Below are positions 1-5,777 of a stretch of 6,475 bases of DNA, one piece after another. The DNA lies in assembly GCA_030830595.1 (NCBI GenBank), contig JAURMS010000318.1, positions 1 to 6,475 on the forward strand, given 5' to 3'. Numbering within the stretch: the stretch's first letter is position 1; each line of letters opens with the position of its first letter. The translations under genes and the position numbers were made by a program. The notes below the pieces were generated by a model. That model did no database searches, was not told the origin of the DNA, and worked only from the letters and a program-made list of their open reading frames with translations. This DNA comes from Gammaproteobacteria bacterium. GTDB taxonomy: Bacteria > Pseudomonadota > Gammaproteobacteria > Steroidobacterales > Steroidobacteraceae.

Positions 1-509
1 CCTGGGGCTTCGTCGGGCCTCGCCACGCCCGCTTTGCGAGCTTTGTCAGGGGGCCCGGAGGCCTGCTCCGCTACCTGCGCGATGGCGGCCCGACGGTGGG
101 CCACAGCCCGCTGGCCGCCCTCAGCATCCTCGCGGTGTTGGCCGTCCTGTTGGCACAGGCCGTCACTGGCCTGTTTGCCAACGACGACATCTTCAACAAC
201 GGGCCGCTCTACGGCTACGTCGACAAGGACACCAGCGACGCCCTCGCCAGCCTGCATCGACGGGGCTGGGACCTGCTGCAGGTCCTGGTGGGGCTGCACC
301 TGGCGGCGATCGTCTACTACCAACTGGTGCGGCGCATCGACCTGCTGCGACCCATGTGGTCCGGGCGCAAGCCTGCGGAAGCGGTGCCCCCGGGCGAGGA
401 GATCCCCTCCAGCCGGGTGCTGTTGGCGGTCGTGCTGGTGATCCTGCTGGGTGCGATGCTGGGCGCGGTGATTGCCACCGCGCCCGACGCCTCGTTGTCG
501 TTCTACTAG
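1..509 (+). CDS. Cytochrome b561-type membrane cytochrome b, C-terminal part (5' end outside window)
   Basis: The reading frame is open from base 3 to the TAG at 507-509 and gives about 168 residues with no start, so the gene begins upstream. The first residues, WGFVGPRHARF, are typical of the loop after the second helix in the cytochrome b561 / hydrogenase-type b family. A GHSPL motif (fragment residues 33-37) then opens a hydrophobic helix at about 36-58. Another helix at about 88-106 carries histidines 85 and 99, whose 14-residue spacing fits haem b ligands. A last helix lies at about 139-160, after a polar loop. Family members are four-helix inner-membrane dihaem proteins that pass electrons between quinones or membrane donors and periplasmic cytochromes. 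The adjacent convergent cytochrome c' gene supports a redox role, but the partner is inferred. The GTG at 96 is internal and is not taken as a start. Confidence 0.85.
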   Translation, partial: WGFVGPRHARFASFVRGPGGLLRYLRDGGPTVGHSPLAALSILAVLAVLLAQAVTGLFANDDIFNNGPLYGYVDKDTSDALASLHRRGWDLLQVLVGLHLAAIVYYQLVRRIDLLRPMWSGRKPAEAVPPGEEIPSSRVLLAVVLVILLGAMLGAVIATAPDASLSFY

Positions 510-513
510 GGGG

Positions 514-987
514 TCAGTCCGCCCGGTACTTCTGGTGGCAGGACTTGCAGGCGTTGCCCACCTCGCCGAGCCCGGCGGCGATGGCCTTCATGTCGCCACC
601 CGGAGCCACCTTGGCAAGCTTGGCGGTGGCCTCGTCGAGGGCGGTGGCCTTGGCCCGGAAGTCGGCGAAGTTATCCCAGATTTCCGGTTTCGCCTTGTTG
701 GGGGCTCCGGTCTTGGCGTCCGCGGGGAAGCCCTCAAGGATCATGGGCGAGAGCTCGGCGAGCCGTTTGGCGTGCAGTGCGAGGCGGGCCTGGTCAACGG
801 GGATTTCGCCCTTGACCATCGAGGAAATGGGGCCGATGTTCCAGGCCAGCAGGGTGAAGGTGGCCTGCCGGTACTTGATGGTCCACTGGGCCTTGGTGGG
901 CTTCTCGTCGGCAAGGGCCGGCACGGCCAAGGCGGCCAGCAGGCCGGCAGCACACAGGGCGGAAACACTGAGACGGGCGGCGGTCAT
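514..987 (-). CDS. Cytochrome c' precursor
   Basis: A 157-residue secreted haem protein. Residues 1-26 form a signal peptide (hydrophobic core, then ALA before Asp27), so the mature protein of about 131 residues lies in the periplasm. The only haem-attachment motif, CKSCH (147-151), sits 6 residues from the C-terminus and is followed by KYR. That position is the hallmark of class II cytochromes c (cytochrome c', a four-helix bundle), as is the early motif FTLLAWNIGP. His151 is the expected fifth iron ligand. Family members usually have a five-coordinate haem that binds NO and CO; NO binding or detoxification is the best-supported role in the family, but nothing here proves it. The ATG at 987 has a strong Shine-Dalgarno sequence AAAGGAG (plus-strand 993-999) 5 bases upstream. 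The stop lies 4 bases from the stop of the convergent cytochrome b gene. An 85-base gap separates it from the next gene upstream on the same strand. Confidence 0.93.
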   Translation of the reverse strand: MTAARLSVSALCAAGLLAALAVPALADEKPTKAQWTIKYRQATFTLLAWNIGPISSMVKGEIPVDQARLALHAKRLAELSPMILEGFPADAKTGAPNKAKPEIWDNFADFRAKATALDEATAKLAKVAPGGDMKAIAAGLGEVGNACKSCHQKYRAD

Positions 988-1033
988 CGCGACTCCTTTG
1001 ACGGTGATCCGTGGGGGAGTCCCATGGTAGTGA

Positions 1034-1053
1034 CTGGCGGCCGCCGACGCCAG
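1034..1053. repeat. Short inverted repeat between two minus-strand genes
   Basis: CTGGCG at 1034-1039 and CGCCAG at 1048-1053 are perfect 6-base inverted arms around an 8-base GC-rich loop. The hairpin lies 19 bases past the stop of the unrecognised gene that ends at 1073 and upstream of the cytochrome c' start. No T-run follows it on the minus strand, so it is not a standard intrinsic terminator. It could be an attenuating or RNA-stabilising hairpin, or chance in GC-rich sequence. Confidence 0.3.
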
Positions 1054-1072
1054 CCTGAGGTCATCTGCCCGC

Positions 1073-1654
1073 TCAGGCGGCGCGATGGCCCAGGGCGGCT
1101 TCGATGTCCGCGCGGTGCACCTTCAGCACCCGATGGACCTCGGCCGGTCCGGGACGGCCCGCCATGCGGCTGATTGCACTCGGCAGCTCGTACCATTCGC
1201 GGCCCCAGCCCAGCAGGCGCTTGGCGTCGCGGATGATGATGCGCTCCATCTCCGACAACCCATCGTTGCCACCTTCGCTCGCCACAGGTACCGCGGGGCT
1301 CGGCACTGCCACCGGTGCGACCGGGACCTTGGGTGCCACGTCCTTGTGCTCGGCGCGCGGGATGAAGCGCTGACCGACCGGTGAGTCCATCATTCGGGAC
1401 AGCAGGGCCATCAGTTCCAGCGCTTCCGACAGGGAGGGATCGCCGGTGGCCAGGCGGCTGCGGACGATGCGATCGAGGTCGGCGAGCCGCTGCGCGGCCA
1501 TGTCCACCACCCACGGGGAGGGCCGTTCGTGGGGCGGCCAGGCCTGCTGCTCGTGGTACTCGCTGTCAGACAGGCGTGTGTACTCACGGTGCATCATCAG
1601 GCTCTTGCGCCAGGCAGCAAGCAGGCTCGTCACGCGCTCGTCGGCCGGGGTCAT
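1073..1654 (-). CDS. Conserved-looking hypothetical protein with two helical regions and a Pro/Ala/Val linker
   Basis: I do not recognise this 193-residue protein. It has no signal peptide or membrane segment, so it is probably cytoplasmic. Residues 1-92 are charged and look helical, with a conspicuous Trp/Pro-rich patch WPPHERPSPW (39-48). Residues 106-126 are a low-complexity linker of alternating Pro, Val and Ala. Residues 130-188 form a second compact helical block that contains LLGWGREWYELP (147-158) and ends in a stretch resembling a small helical DNA- or protein-binding unit; that resemblance is only an impression. The frame stays open upstream to a TTG at 1762. I chose the ATG at 1654 because AGGAG (plus-strand 1665-1669) lies 10 bases before it and the extra 36 residues look like translated leader sequence. 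The gene is divergent from the TspO-like gene and upstream of cytochrome c'. No function is proposed. Confidence 0.7.
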   Translation of the reverse strand: MTPADERVTSLLAAWRKSLMMHREYTRLSDSEYHEQQAWPPHERPSPWVVDMAAQRLADLDRIVRSRLATGDPSLSEALELMALLSRMMDSPVGQRFIPRAEHKDVAPKVPVAPVAVPSPAVPVASEGGNDGLSEMERIIIRDAKRLLGWGREWYELPSAISRMAGRPGPAEVHRVLKVHRADIEAALGHRAA

Positions 1655-1723
1655 GGGTACTAAACTCCTGTGGACAGGGTTCGAATGTACTGTCGGCGAC
1701 GGCCTCGCTGCCGGGGTTTCCTC

Positions 1724-1729
1724 TAGAAT
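1724..1729 (+). promoter_or_regulatory. Possible -10 element (TAGAAT) for the TspO-like gene
   Basis: TAGAAT matches the sigma-70 -10 consensus at 5 of 6 bases and lies in the 132-base divergent gap, which would give a leader of about 50 bases to the ATG at 1787. No convincing -35 element is found 16-18 bases upstream. A TTGACG at 1731-1736 looks like a -35 element but has no -10 partner at the right distance. The gap must hold promoters for both divergent genes, but their positions remain uncertain. Confidence 0.2.
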
Positions 1730-1775
1730 CTTGACGTCGTTCACACTGCGGACCGCCGGCAAGGCGTGCCGCTGC

Positions 1776-1780
1776 GGGGA
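1776..1780 (+). promoter_or_regulatory. Ribosome binding site that sets the TspO-like start
   Basis: GGGGA ends 6 bases before the ATG at 1787. The alternative starts, a GTG at 1766 and an ATG at 1802, have no comparable purine-rich site. The ATG at 1787 is therefore preferred. Confidence 0.5.
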
Positions 1781-1786
1781 TTACGA

Positions 1787-2557
1787 ATGGACCGAACATC
1801 TATGCTGAGCCGCTTGCTGGTGGTACTGGCCACCGTCCTGATGATCGCGGTCAACACCCTGGCCAATACCCGCGGCCTGGGCGGGGTCACTACCGGTGCC
1901 ATGTCGGCCCGCTACGACGTGCCCTTCACACCTGCCGGTTTCGTGTTCGCCATCTGGGGCCTCATCTACCTGGGTTTGCTGGGCTTCACCCTGTACCAGG
2001 CCTTCGTGGCCAGCGTGCGCCTCGCTGCCGTGCGCGCGGCCTACGTCTTTACGGCGGTGGCCAACGGAGCCTGGCTGGTGTTCTGGCATCACGGGCAGCT
2101 GGTCGCCTCCCAATTGGTGATGCTGGCGTTGCTGGTTTCGCTGCTATGGATCCGGGAGACCCTGCGCGAACAGCCTCCCCGATCTTGGCTGGAGCGAGTA
2201 GCGCTTGATTGGCCGATGCGCCTTTACCTGGGCTGGATTGCGCTGGCGACCCTGGCCAACCTGGGGCCGGTGGTGATCTATGGGCCTTCGGCCGGGCTCG
2301 GCATCGATCCTCTGGGCTGGTCGCTGGTCATGGTGGCGGGGGTGGCGGCCTGGGGTGTATCCGCTACCCTCCGCTATGGTGACGCGATTCCGCTACTGGT
2401 GATCGCCTGGGCAGGCTGGGGCATCGCGCAGCGTGGTGACCAGGACCCCTCGATGGTTCTCGTCGGCTGGGGCCTGGTGGCTGCTGCGCTGGCGGGCGTC
2501 CTGGCGCTCGGGCTGGTTCGACTCACCCGAGGATGGGATATCCAGAGCGCTCGGTAA
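1787..2557 (+). CDS. TspO/MBR-like (tryptophan-rich) integral membrane protein
   Basis: A 256-residue, very hydrophobic protein with about eight predicted membrane segments (roughly 10-27, 49-71, 85-101, 107-122, 144-166, 176-194, 201-215 and 222-244). Tryptophans are frequent, often at segment ends (for example AIWGLIY at about 55-61, WLVFWHHG at about 96-103 and AWAGWG at about 207-212). The motif PFTPAGFVFAIWGLIY matches the start of TspO/MBR-type proteins in the larger bacterial group. Classical TspO has about 160 residues and five helices, so this is an extended relative and not a textbook TspO. TspO proteins bind porphyrins and cholesterol-like ligands and act in tetrapyrrole and stress signalling; ligand and role here are unknown. 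The ATG at 1787 is chosen for its GGGGA site. The last 35 bases overlap the end of the convergent aminotransferase gene. Confidence 0.72.
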   Translation: MDRTSMLSRLLVVLATVLMIAVNTLANTRGLGGVTTGAMSARYDVPFTPAGFVFAIWGLIYLGLLGFTLYQAFVASVRLAAVRAAYVFTAVANGAWLVFWHHGQLVASQLVMLALLVSLLWIRETLREQPPRSWLERVALDWPMRLYLGWIALATLANLGPVVIYGPSAGLGIDPLGWSLVMVAGVAAWGVSATLRYGDAIPLLVIAWAGWGIAQRGDQDPSMVLVGWGLVAAALAGVLALGLVRLTRGWDIQSAR

Positions 2558-3422
2558 GCGCCCGAAAGGCCTCCTGCAGCCTGACGGTAACGGGTCGCGG
2601 ACCATCGCCGATGGCGCGCCCGTCGATGCTGGCCACTGGCGCGAGCTCACCCATGGTGCCGGTGCAGAAACACTCCTCCGCCCGATAGAAATCCACCAGG
2701 GACAGGTCCGCGACACTGCAGGGGATCTGTAGTTCGGCGCACACCTGCAGCACCGTCGAGCGGGTGATGCCCTCCGGGCAGGCGAGGGTGCGCGGCGTAT
2801 GGAGCACGCCATCGCTGACCATGAACAAGTGGGTGGCGTTGGTCTCGGCGACGAAGCCGCGGGTGTCGAGCATCACGGCGTCGTCGGCCCCGGCCACGTT
2901 GGCCTCGATCTTGGCCAGGATCGACTGGATCAGGTTGTTGTGATGGATCTTGGGATCGAGGCAGTCCGGCGGGAAGCGCCGGATGCTTGAAGTGACCAGC
3001 TTCAGCCCCTGTTGGCCGTAGACCGGCGGCTTGTGTTCGGCGATCACGATGAGCGTGGGGCCGGCGGTATTGAGGCGCGGATCCATTCCCGAGGTGTACT
3101 TCACGCCGCGGGTCAGGGTCAGCCGGATATGCACGCCATCGGTCATGCCGTTCGCCTCCAGCGTGCGCCGCAGTTGCTCGATGATTTCCGCGTCGGTCGG
3201 GATCTGGCTGAAGGCCAGTGCCTGTGCGGAGCCGCGCAGGCGGGCAAGGTGCTCCGGCAGCTTGAAGATCCGGCCCTGGTACAGCCGCAGTCCTTCCCAC
3301 ACAGCGTCCCCGCCCTGCACGGCACTGTCGAAGGGGCTCACGCCCGCCTCGTTGCGGTGCAGAAGGCGGCCGTTAATGTTGACGATCAGGTCGCGGTTGC
3401 GTTCATCGAAGGTCTGGTGCAT
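2523..3422 (-). CDS. Class IV PLP-dependent aminotransferase (branched-chain / D-amino-acid aminotransferase-like)
   Basis: A 299-residue cytoplasmic enzyme of fold-type IV, the usual length for the family (about 280-310). Landmarks in order: EGLRLYQGRIFKL (43-55) with the following EHLARL; IRLTLTRG (99-106); DPKIHHNNL (156-164), where Lys158 is the expected Schiff-base lysine; ETNATHLFMV (193-202), where Glu193 should contact the PLP pyridine nitrogen; and GTMGELAPV (255-263), the expected phosphate-binding turn. It should move an amino group between an amino acid and a 2-oxo acid; the substrate cannot be read from sequence. The IRLTLTRG and HHNNL forms differ from E. coli IlvE and recall the plant 'branched-chain aminotransferase-like' subgroup. 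The ATG at 3422 has GCGGAG (plus-strand 3431-3436) 8 bases upstream. An upstream TTG at 3452 is less likely. The start overlaps the sulfotransferase-like gene by 20 bases, which implies coupled translation. Confidence 0.9.
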   Translation of the reverse strand: MHQTFDERNRDLIVNINGRLLHRNEAGVSPFDSAVQGGDAVWEGLRLYQGRIFKLPEHLARLRGSAQALAFSQIPTDAEIIEQLRRTLEANGMTDGVHIRLTLTRGVKYTSGMDPRLNTAGPTLIVIAEHKPPVYGQQGLKLVTSSIRRFPPDCLDPKIHHNNLIQSILAKIEANVAGADDAVMLDTRGFVAETNATHLFMVSDGVLHTPRTLACPEGITRSTVLQVCAELQIPCSVADLSLVDFYRAEECFCTGTMGELAPVASIDGRAIGDGPRPVTVRLQEAFRALTERSGYPILG

Positions 3423-4161
3423 CGGTGCGGCTCCGCAGGCGGTGACGGGCAAGGTAGTCGTAATGAACCAGGCAGGCCTCGTGCAGGGCCTCCAGGCCTT
3501 CGGGCACGGCGGCCGGTGGAGTCGGTGGGCCGAAGCCGGTGGAGGTCAGTACTGCCCCGTACCAGTGCTTGGACCAGATCCCGTCTTCCGGACGCGGTCC
3601 CGGCGGCCAGGAGAGCATCTGCGTCGAGAAGGGTACTCCGAGCGCGGCACACAGCGACTGCAGCTGGGCGGGCGGATCGAGCAGGACGTCCCGGGCATCG
3701 ATCACCGGCGGGGCGTGCCCCAGGCGGTCAGCGACCCGGTCGAACAATTCGCGCTGGGTCGGCAGGCCCGTGTCATCGAGAGTGACCGCCTCAGTCACCC
3801 GGGCGTAGGAGGCCAGCATGCCGGCCGGCTCACGGATCAGGAAAGCGTGAGTCAACTGCTCGAGCCACGCCTGCCACATGCCGGGCAGCAAGTGCTTGGC
3901 CATATGCTTCTGATAGAAGATTGCCTGCTCACCCGGTACTGGTCCGGTCAACCAGTGGCTGACGCGTTGCCAGTCGGTATCGTGATGGGCGATGACCTCA
4001 TCGCGGCCCGGATGCTCGACACCCGAGGCTAGGAGATAGTGGGCATAGAACGGCTCGTCGCAGACGAAGGTGTCGGGGCGCGCACCCCAGGCCCGCATCA
4101 GGGTCGTGGAGATGTTCCGCGGCCCCGACCACATGGCAATGCGTACGGGGTCGGCTTGCAA
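3403..4161 (-). CDS. Sulfotransferase-like P-loop protein, partner of the aminotransferase
   Basis: A 252-residue soluble protein that looks like a divergent sulfotransferase fold. An N-terminal strand (RIAMW) leads into SGPRNISTT (12-20), in the place of the PAPS 5'-phosphosulfate loop. DEPFY (35-39) and QKHMAKH (84-90) follow. FLIREPAGMLASY (107-119) resembles the 3'-phosphate-binding R-x-P...S segment. DARDVLLDP (155-163) and PGPRPEDGIW (187-196) come later. The loop lacks the usual lysine or SGTT of active sulfotransferases, so catalysis with PAPS is not assured. The plant aminotransferase-like fusion proteins carry a similar N-terminal domain (from memory). The TTG at 4161 is chosen because GGGGTGG (plus-strand 4168-4174) is 6 bases upstream and an in-frame stop lies just before. 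The ATG at 4134 would remove the first strand and has no good site. The 3' end overlaps the aminotransferase start. Confidence 0.75.
   Translation of the reverse strand: MQADPVRIAMWSGPRNISTTLMRAWGARPDTFVCDEPFYAHYLLASGVEHPGRDEVIAHHDTDWQRVSHWLTGPVPGEQAIFYQKHMAKHLLPGMWQAWLEQLTHAFLIREPAGMLASYARVTEAVTLDDTGLPTQRELFDRVADRLGHAPPVIDARDVLLDPPAQLQSLCAALGVPFSTQMLSWPPGPRPEDGIWSKHWYGAVLTSTGFGPPTPPAAVPEGLEALHEACLVHYDYLARHRLRSRTDAPDLR
3431..3436 (-). promoter_or_regulatory. Ribosome binding site of the aminotransferase, inside the upstream gene
   Basis: On the minus strand this reads GCGGAG, 8 bases before the ATG at 3422, and lies wholly within the coding end of the sulfotransferase-like gene. It supports the ATG start and coupled translation of the pair. 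Confidence 0.5.
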
Positions 4162-4164
4162 GGC

Positions 4165-5688
4165 TTACCACCCCAGCGCGTGACGGATCACGTGATAAAT
4201 GCCGTGCTGTTCCATCACCCCGCGAAACAGGTGGGACCAGGGTCCGCCGGCGTAGATGGCGACGTCTTCGCCGCCATGGGTCTCACTCTCCAGTGGCACC
4301 AGCGCCTCCTGGTGGTAGCCCTCATCCTCGGTCTCGTTCGTCCAGTCTGGCTCCAGGTGTCGACCCGGTGCTGGGGGAACTCCATAACGTGTATCGCCGC
4401 CCGTGGCGAGTCGTGAATAGCCGCGCCCGTTCGCGTAGCCGAGGGTGGTGTACGGCCGACCGTCCAGTGCCAGCTGAGGGGCGGTGTTACCCGGTTGGCG
4501 GGCCAGGCCCAGGATGGGGTTGCCACGCTCCGGGTAGCCGGCGATCGTGAACACGTGGCTATGGTCAGCCGTGACGATGACCAGGGTGTCCCGCAGGTCG
4601 ACCCGGGACAATGCTGCGCGCACCGCGTCCGATAGGGCGATCGAATCCTTGAGGGCGCGGAAGGCGTTGCCCGCATGGTGTGCATGGTCAACGCGTCCTG
4701 CCTCAACCATGAGGTAGTAACCCTGTTCAGAGCGCTCAAGGATGTCGAGTGCCTTGCCGGTCATCTCGGCGAGCGAGGGTTCGCTGCCGGCCGCCCGATC
4801 CTCCTCATAGAGCATGTGGGAGGGCTCGAACAGACCCAGTAGATGACGGGTCTGGTCACCATCGATGGCGTTAAAACCGGCCTTGTTCCACACATAGGCC
4901 GACTCCGGGCGGGCCGCGACCCATTCTTCATGCAGCCGGCGCCCGTCCAGACGGGTGCCGCTACGCCCCGGATATTCCGGATCGGCATCCCCGGCGGGCA
5001 GGAACATGGCCCGACCGCCGCCCATCACCACCTCGATGCCATAGCGTCGCTGCGCCTCGACCAGTTGCGCGGCGATGTCCCTAACCGTGGCCCCGGTGGG
5101 CAGCAGTCGATCGGTCTCCCAGTCACGATTCCCGATATGCGCATAGTTCACTGCCGGCGTGGCGTGGGTAATCCGCGCGGTGGTGACGATCCCGGTAGCC
5201 ATGCCGCGGGCCTCGGCCTGCTCCAGCAGGGTGGGCAGGGCATGACGGGTGACCACCTCCAGGTCCGTCTCGTCGCGATCCAGGCCGCTGTCGACGGAGA
5301 TGGCGCCGTCGTTGGCCTTGACACCGGTGACCATCGCCGTGGCGGTGGGCGCGGAGTCGGAGACCTGCTGGTTGTTGCTGTAGGTCTTGGAGAGCGCGAG
5401 ATAGGGTAACTGCTCAAAAGACAGCGCGTTGTCTTCCCCCGACTCGCCGCGGAGCTGGCCCTCCAGGATCCGGGCCGCGGTGATGGTGGAGATGCCCATG
5501 CCGTCTCCGATGAACAGGATCACGTTGCGGGCCCTGCCAGTGAGGGGTTGCTCCTCCAGTCGACGCGTGACCTCTCGTTGGCCCGAGGTCATCCAATCGA
5601 TCCGATAGTCAGCGCCAGCCCCTTCCTTGGCCGAGGCGATCGGGGCCAGGCTGGCCAGGGCCAACAGTGCAGTCAGCGGGCGTCGCAT
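4165..5688 (-). CDS. Secreted alkaline phosphatase (PhoA superfamily)
   Basis: A 507-residue exported phosphomonoesterase. Residues 1-20 form a signal peptide ending ASA, so the enzyme acts in the periplasm or outside the cell, releasing phosphate from organic esters. Active-site landmarks are complete: Asp62 (FIGDGMG), the nucleophile Ser112 (SDSAPTATAMVTGVK), His175 in ITHATP, Arg188 in GNRDW, then Glu329, Asp334, His335 and His338 in VEAGRVDHAHH, Asp375-His376 in TADHSH and His471 in ETHGG. These bind two zinc ions and one magnesium ion in the family. His175 and His335 occupy the positions of Asp153 and Lys328 of E. coli PhoA, as in animal alkaline phosphatases. Length is normal and nothing is missing. 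The ATG at 5688 has AGGAG (plus-strand 5695-5699) 6 bases upstream. It is the first gene of the three-gene leftward cluster and is followed by the sulfotransferase-like gene after a single codon. Confidence 0.95.
   Translation of the reverse strand: MRRPLTALLALASLAPIASAKEGAGADYRIDWMTSGQREVTRRLEEQPLTGRARNVILFIGDGMGISTITAARILEGQLRGESGEDNALSFEQLPYLALSKTYSNNQQVSDSAPTATAMVTGVKANDGAISVDSGLDRDETDLEVVTRHALPTLLEQAEARGMATGIVTTARITHATPAVNYAHIGNRDWETDRLLPTGATVRDIAAQLVEAQRRYGIEVVMGGGRAMFLPAGDADPEYPGRSGTRLDGRRLHEEWVAARPESAYVWNKAGFNAIDGDQTRHLLGLFEPSHMLYEEDRAAGSEPSLAEMTGKALDILERSEQGYYLMVEAGRVDHAHHAGNAFRALKDSIALSDAVRAALSRVDLRDTLVIVTADHSHVFTIAGYPERGNPILGLARQPGNTAPQLALDGRPYTTLGYANGRGYSRLATGGDTRYGVPPAPGRHLEPDWTNETEDEGYHQEALVPLESETHGGEDVAIYAGGPWSHLFRGVMEQHGIYHVIRHALGW
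4168..4174 (-). promoter_or_regulatory. Ribosome binding site for the TTG start of the sulfotransferase-like gene
   Basis: On the minus strand this is GGGGTGG, embedded in the final sense codons of the phosphatase and 6 bases before the TTG at 4161. It is the main support for the rare TTG start, together with the need to keep the first beta strand. Confidence 0.45.
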
Positions 5689-5717
5689 GAAACACTCCTA
5701 TCAGGTCGGGGAGACAC

Positions 5718-5723
5718 ATGATA
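5718..5723 (-). promoter_or_regulatory. Possible -10 element (TATCAT) for the phosphatase cluster
   Basis: On the minus strand TATCAT matches the -10 consensus at 5 of 6 bases, about 30 bases before the phosphatase ATG, in the 89-base divergent gap. It sits in the only AT-rich patch of that gap. No -35 element is seen at 16-18 bases. I looked for a Pho box (two CTGTCAT-like repeats spaced 11 bases apart) and found none, so phosphate control by PhoB is not supported by the visible sequence. Confidence 0.25.
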
Positions 5724-5777
5724 ACTTTAGCCTCCGGAGTGCGGCGATTTCCCGCGCCGCTTCAGGGGGGTGAGACG

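Noticed and set aside
472..1173. Long plus-strand open frame antisense to cytochrome c', about 230 residues.
   Set aside because: It mirrors a clear cytochrome c' gene with signal peptide and haem motif. Its Gly/Arg-rich composition is what GC-rich antisense frames give, and it has no recognisable motif.
1731..1736. TTGACG as a -35 promoter element in the gap before the TspO-like gene.
   Set aside because: At 16-18 bases downstream the sequence is GC-rich (CGCCGG region) with no -10 match.
1655..1762. N-terminal extension of the unrecognised protein to a TTG at 1762.
   Set aside because: The extra 36 residues would cover most of the divergent promoter gap, and the AGGAG before the ATG at 1654 gives a better start.
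3031..4032. Plus-strand open frame of about 330 residues opposite the aminotransferase and sulfotransferase-like genes.
   Set aside because: It spans two well-supported genes on the other strand and reads as Arg/Ser-rich sequence without motifs; absence of stops follows from high GC.
5689..5777. A Pho box upstream of the alkaline phosphatase.
   Set aside because: No pair of CTGTCAT-like repeats with the correct spacing exists on either strand of the gap.
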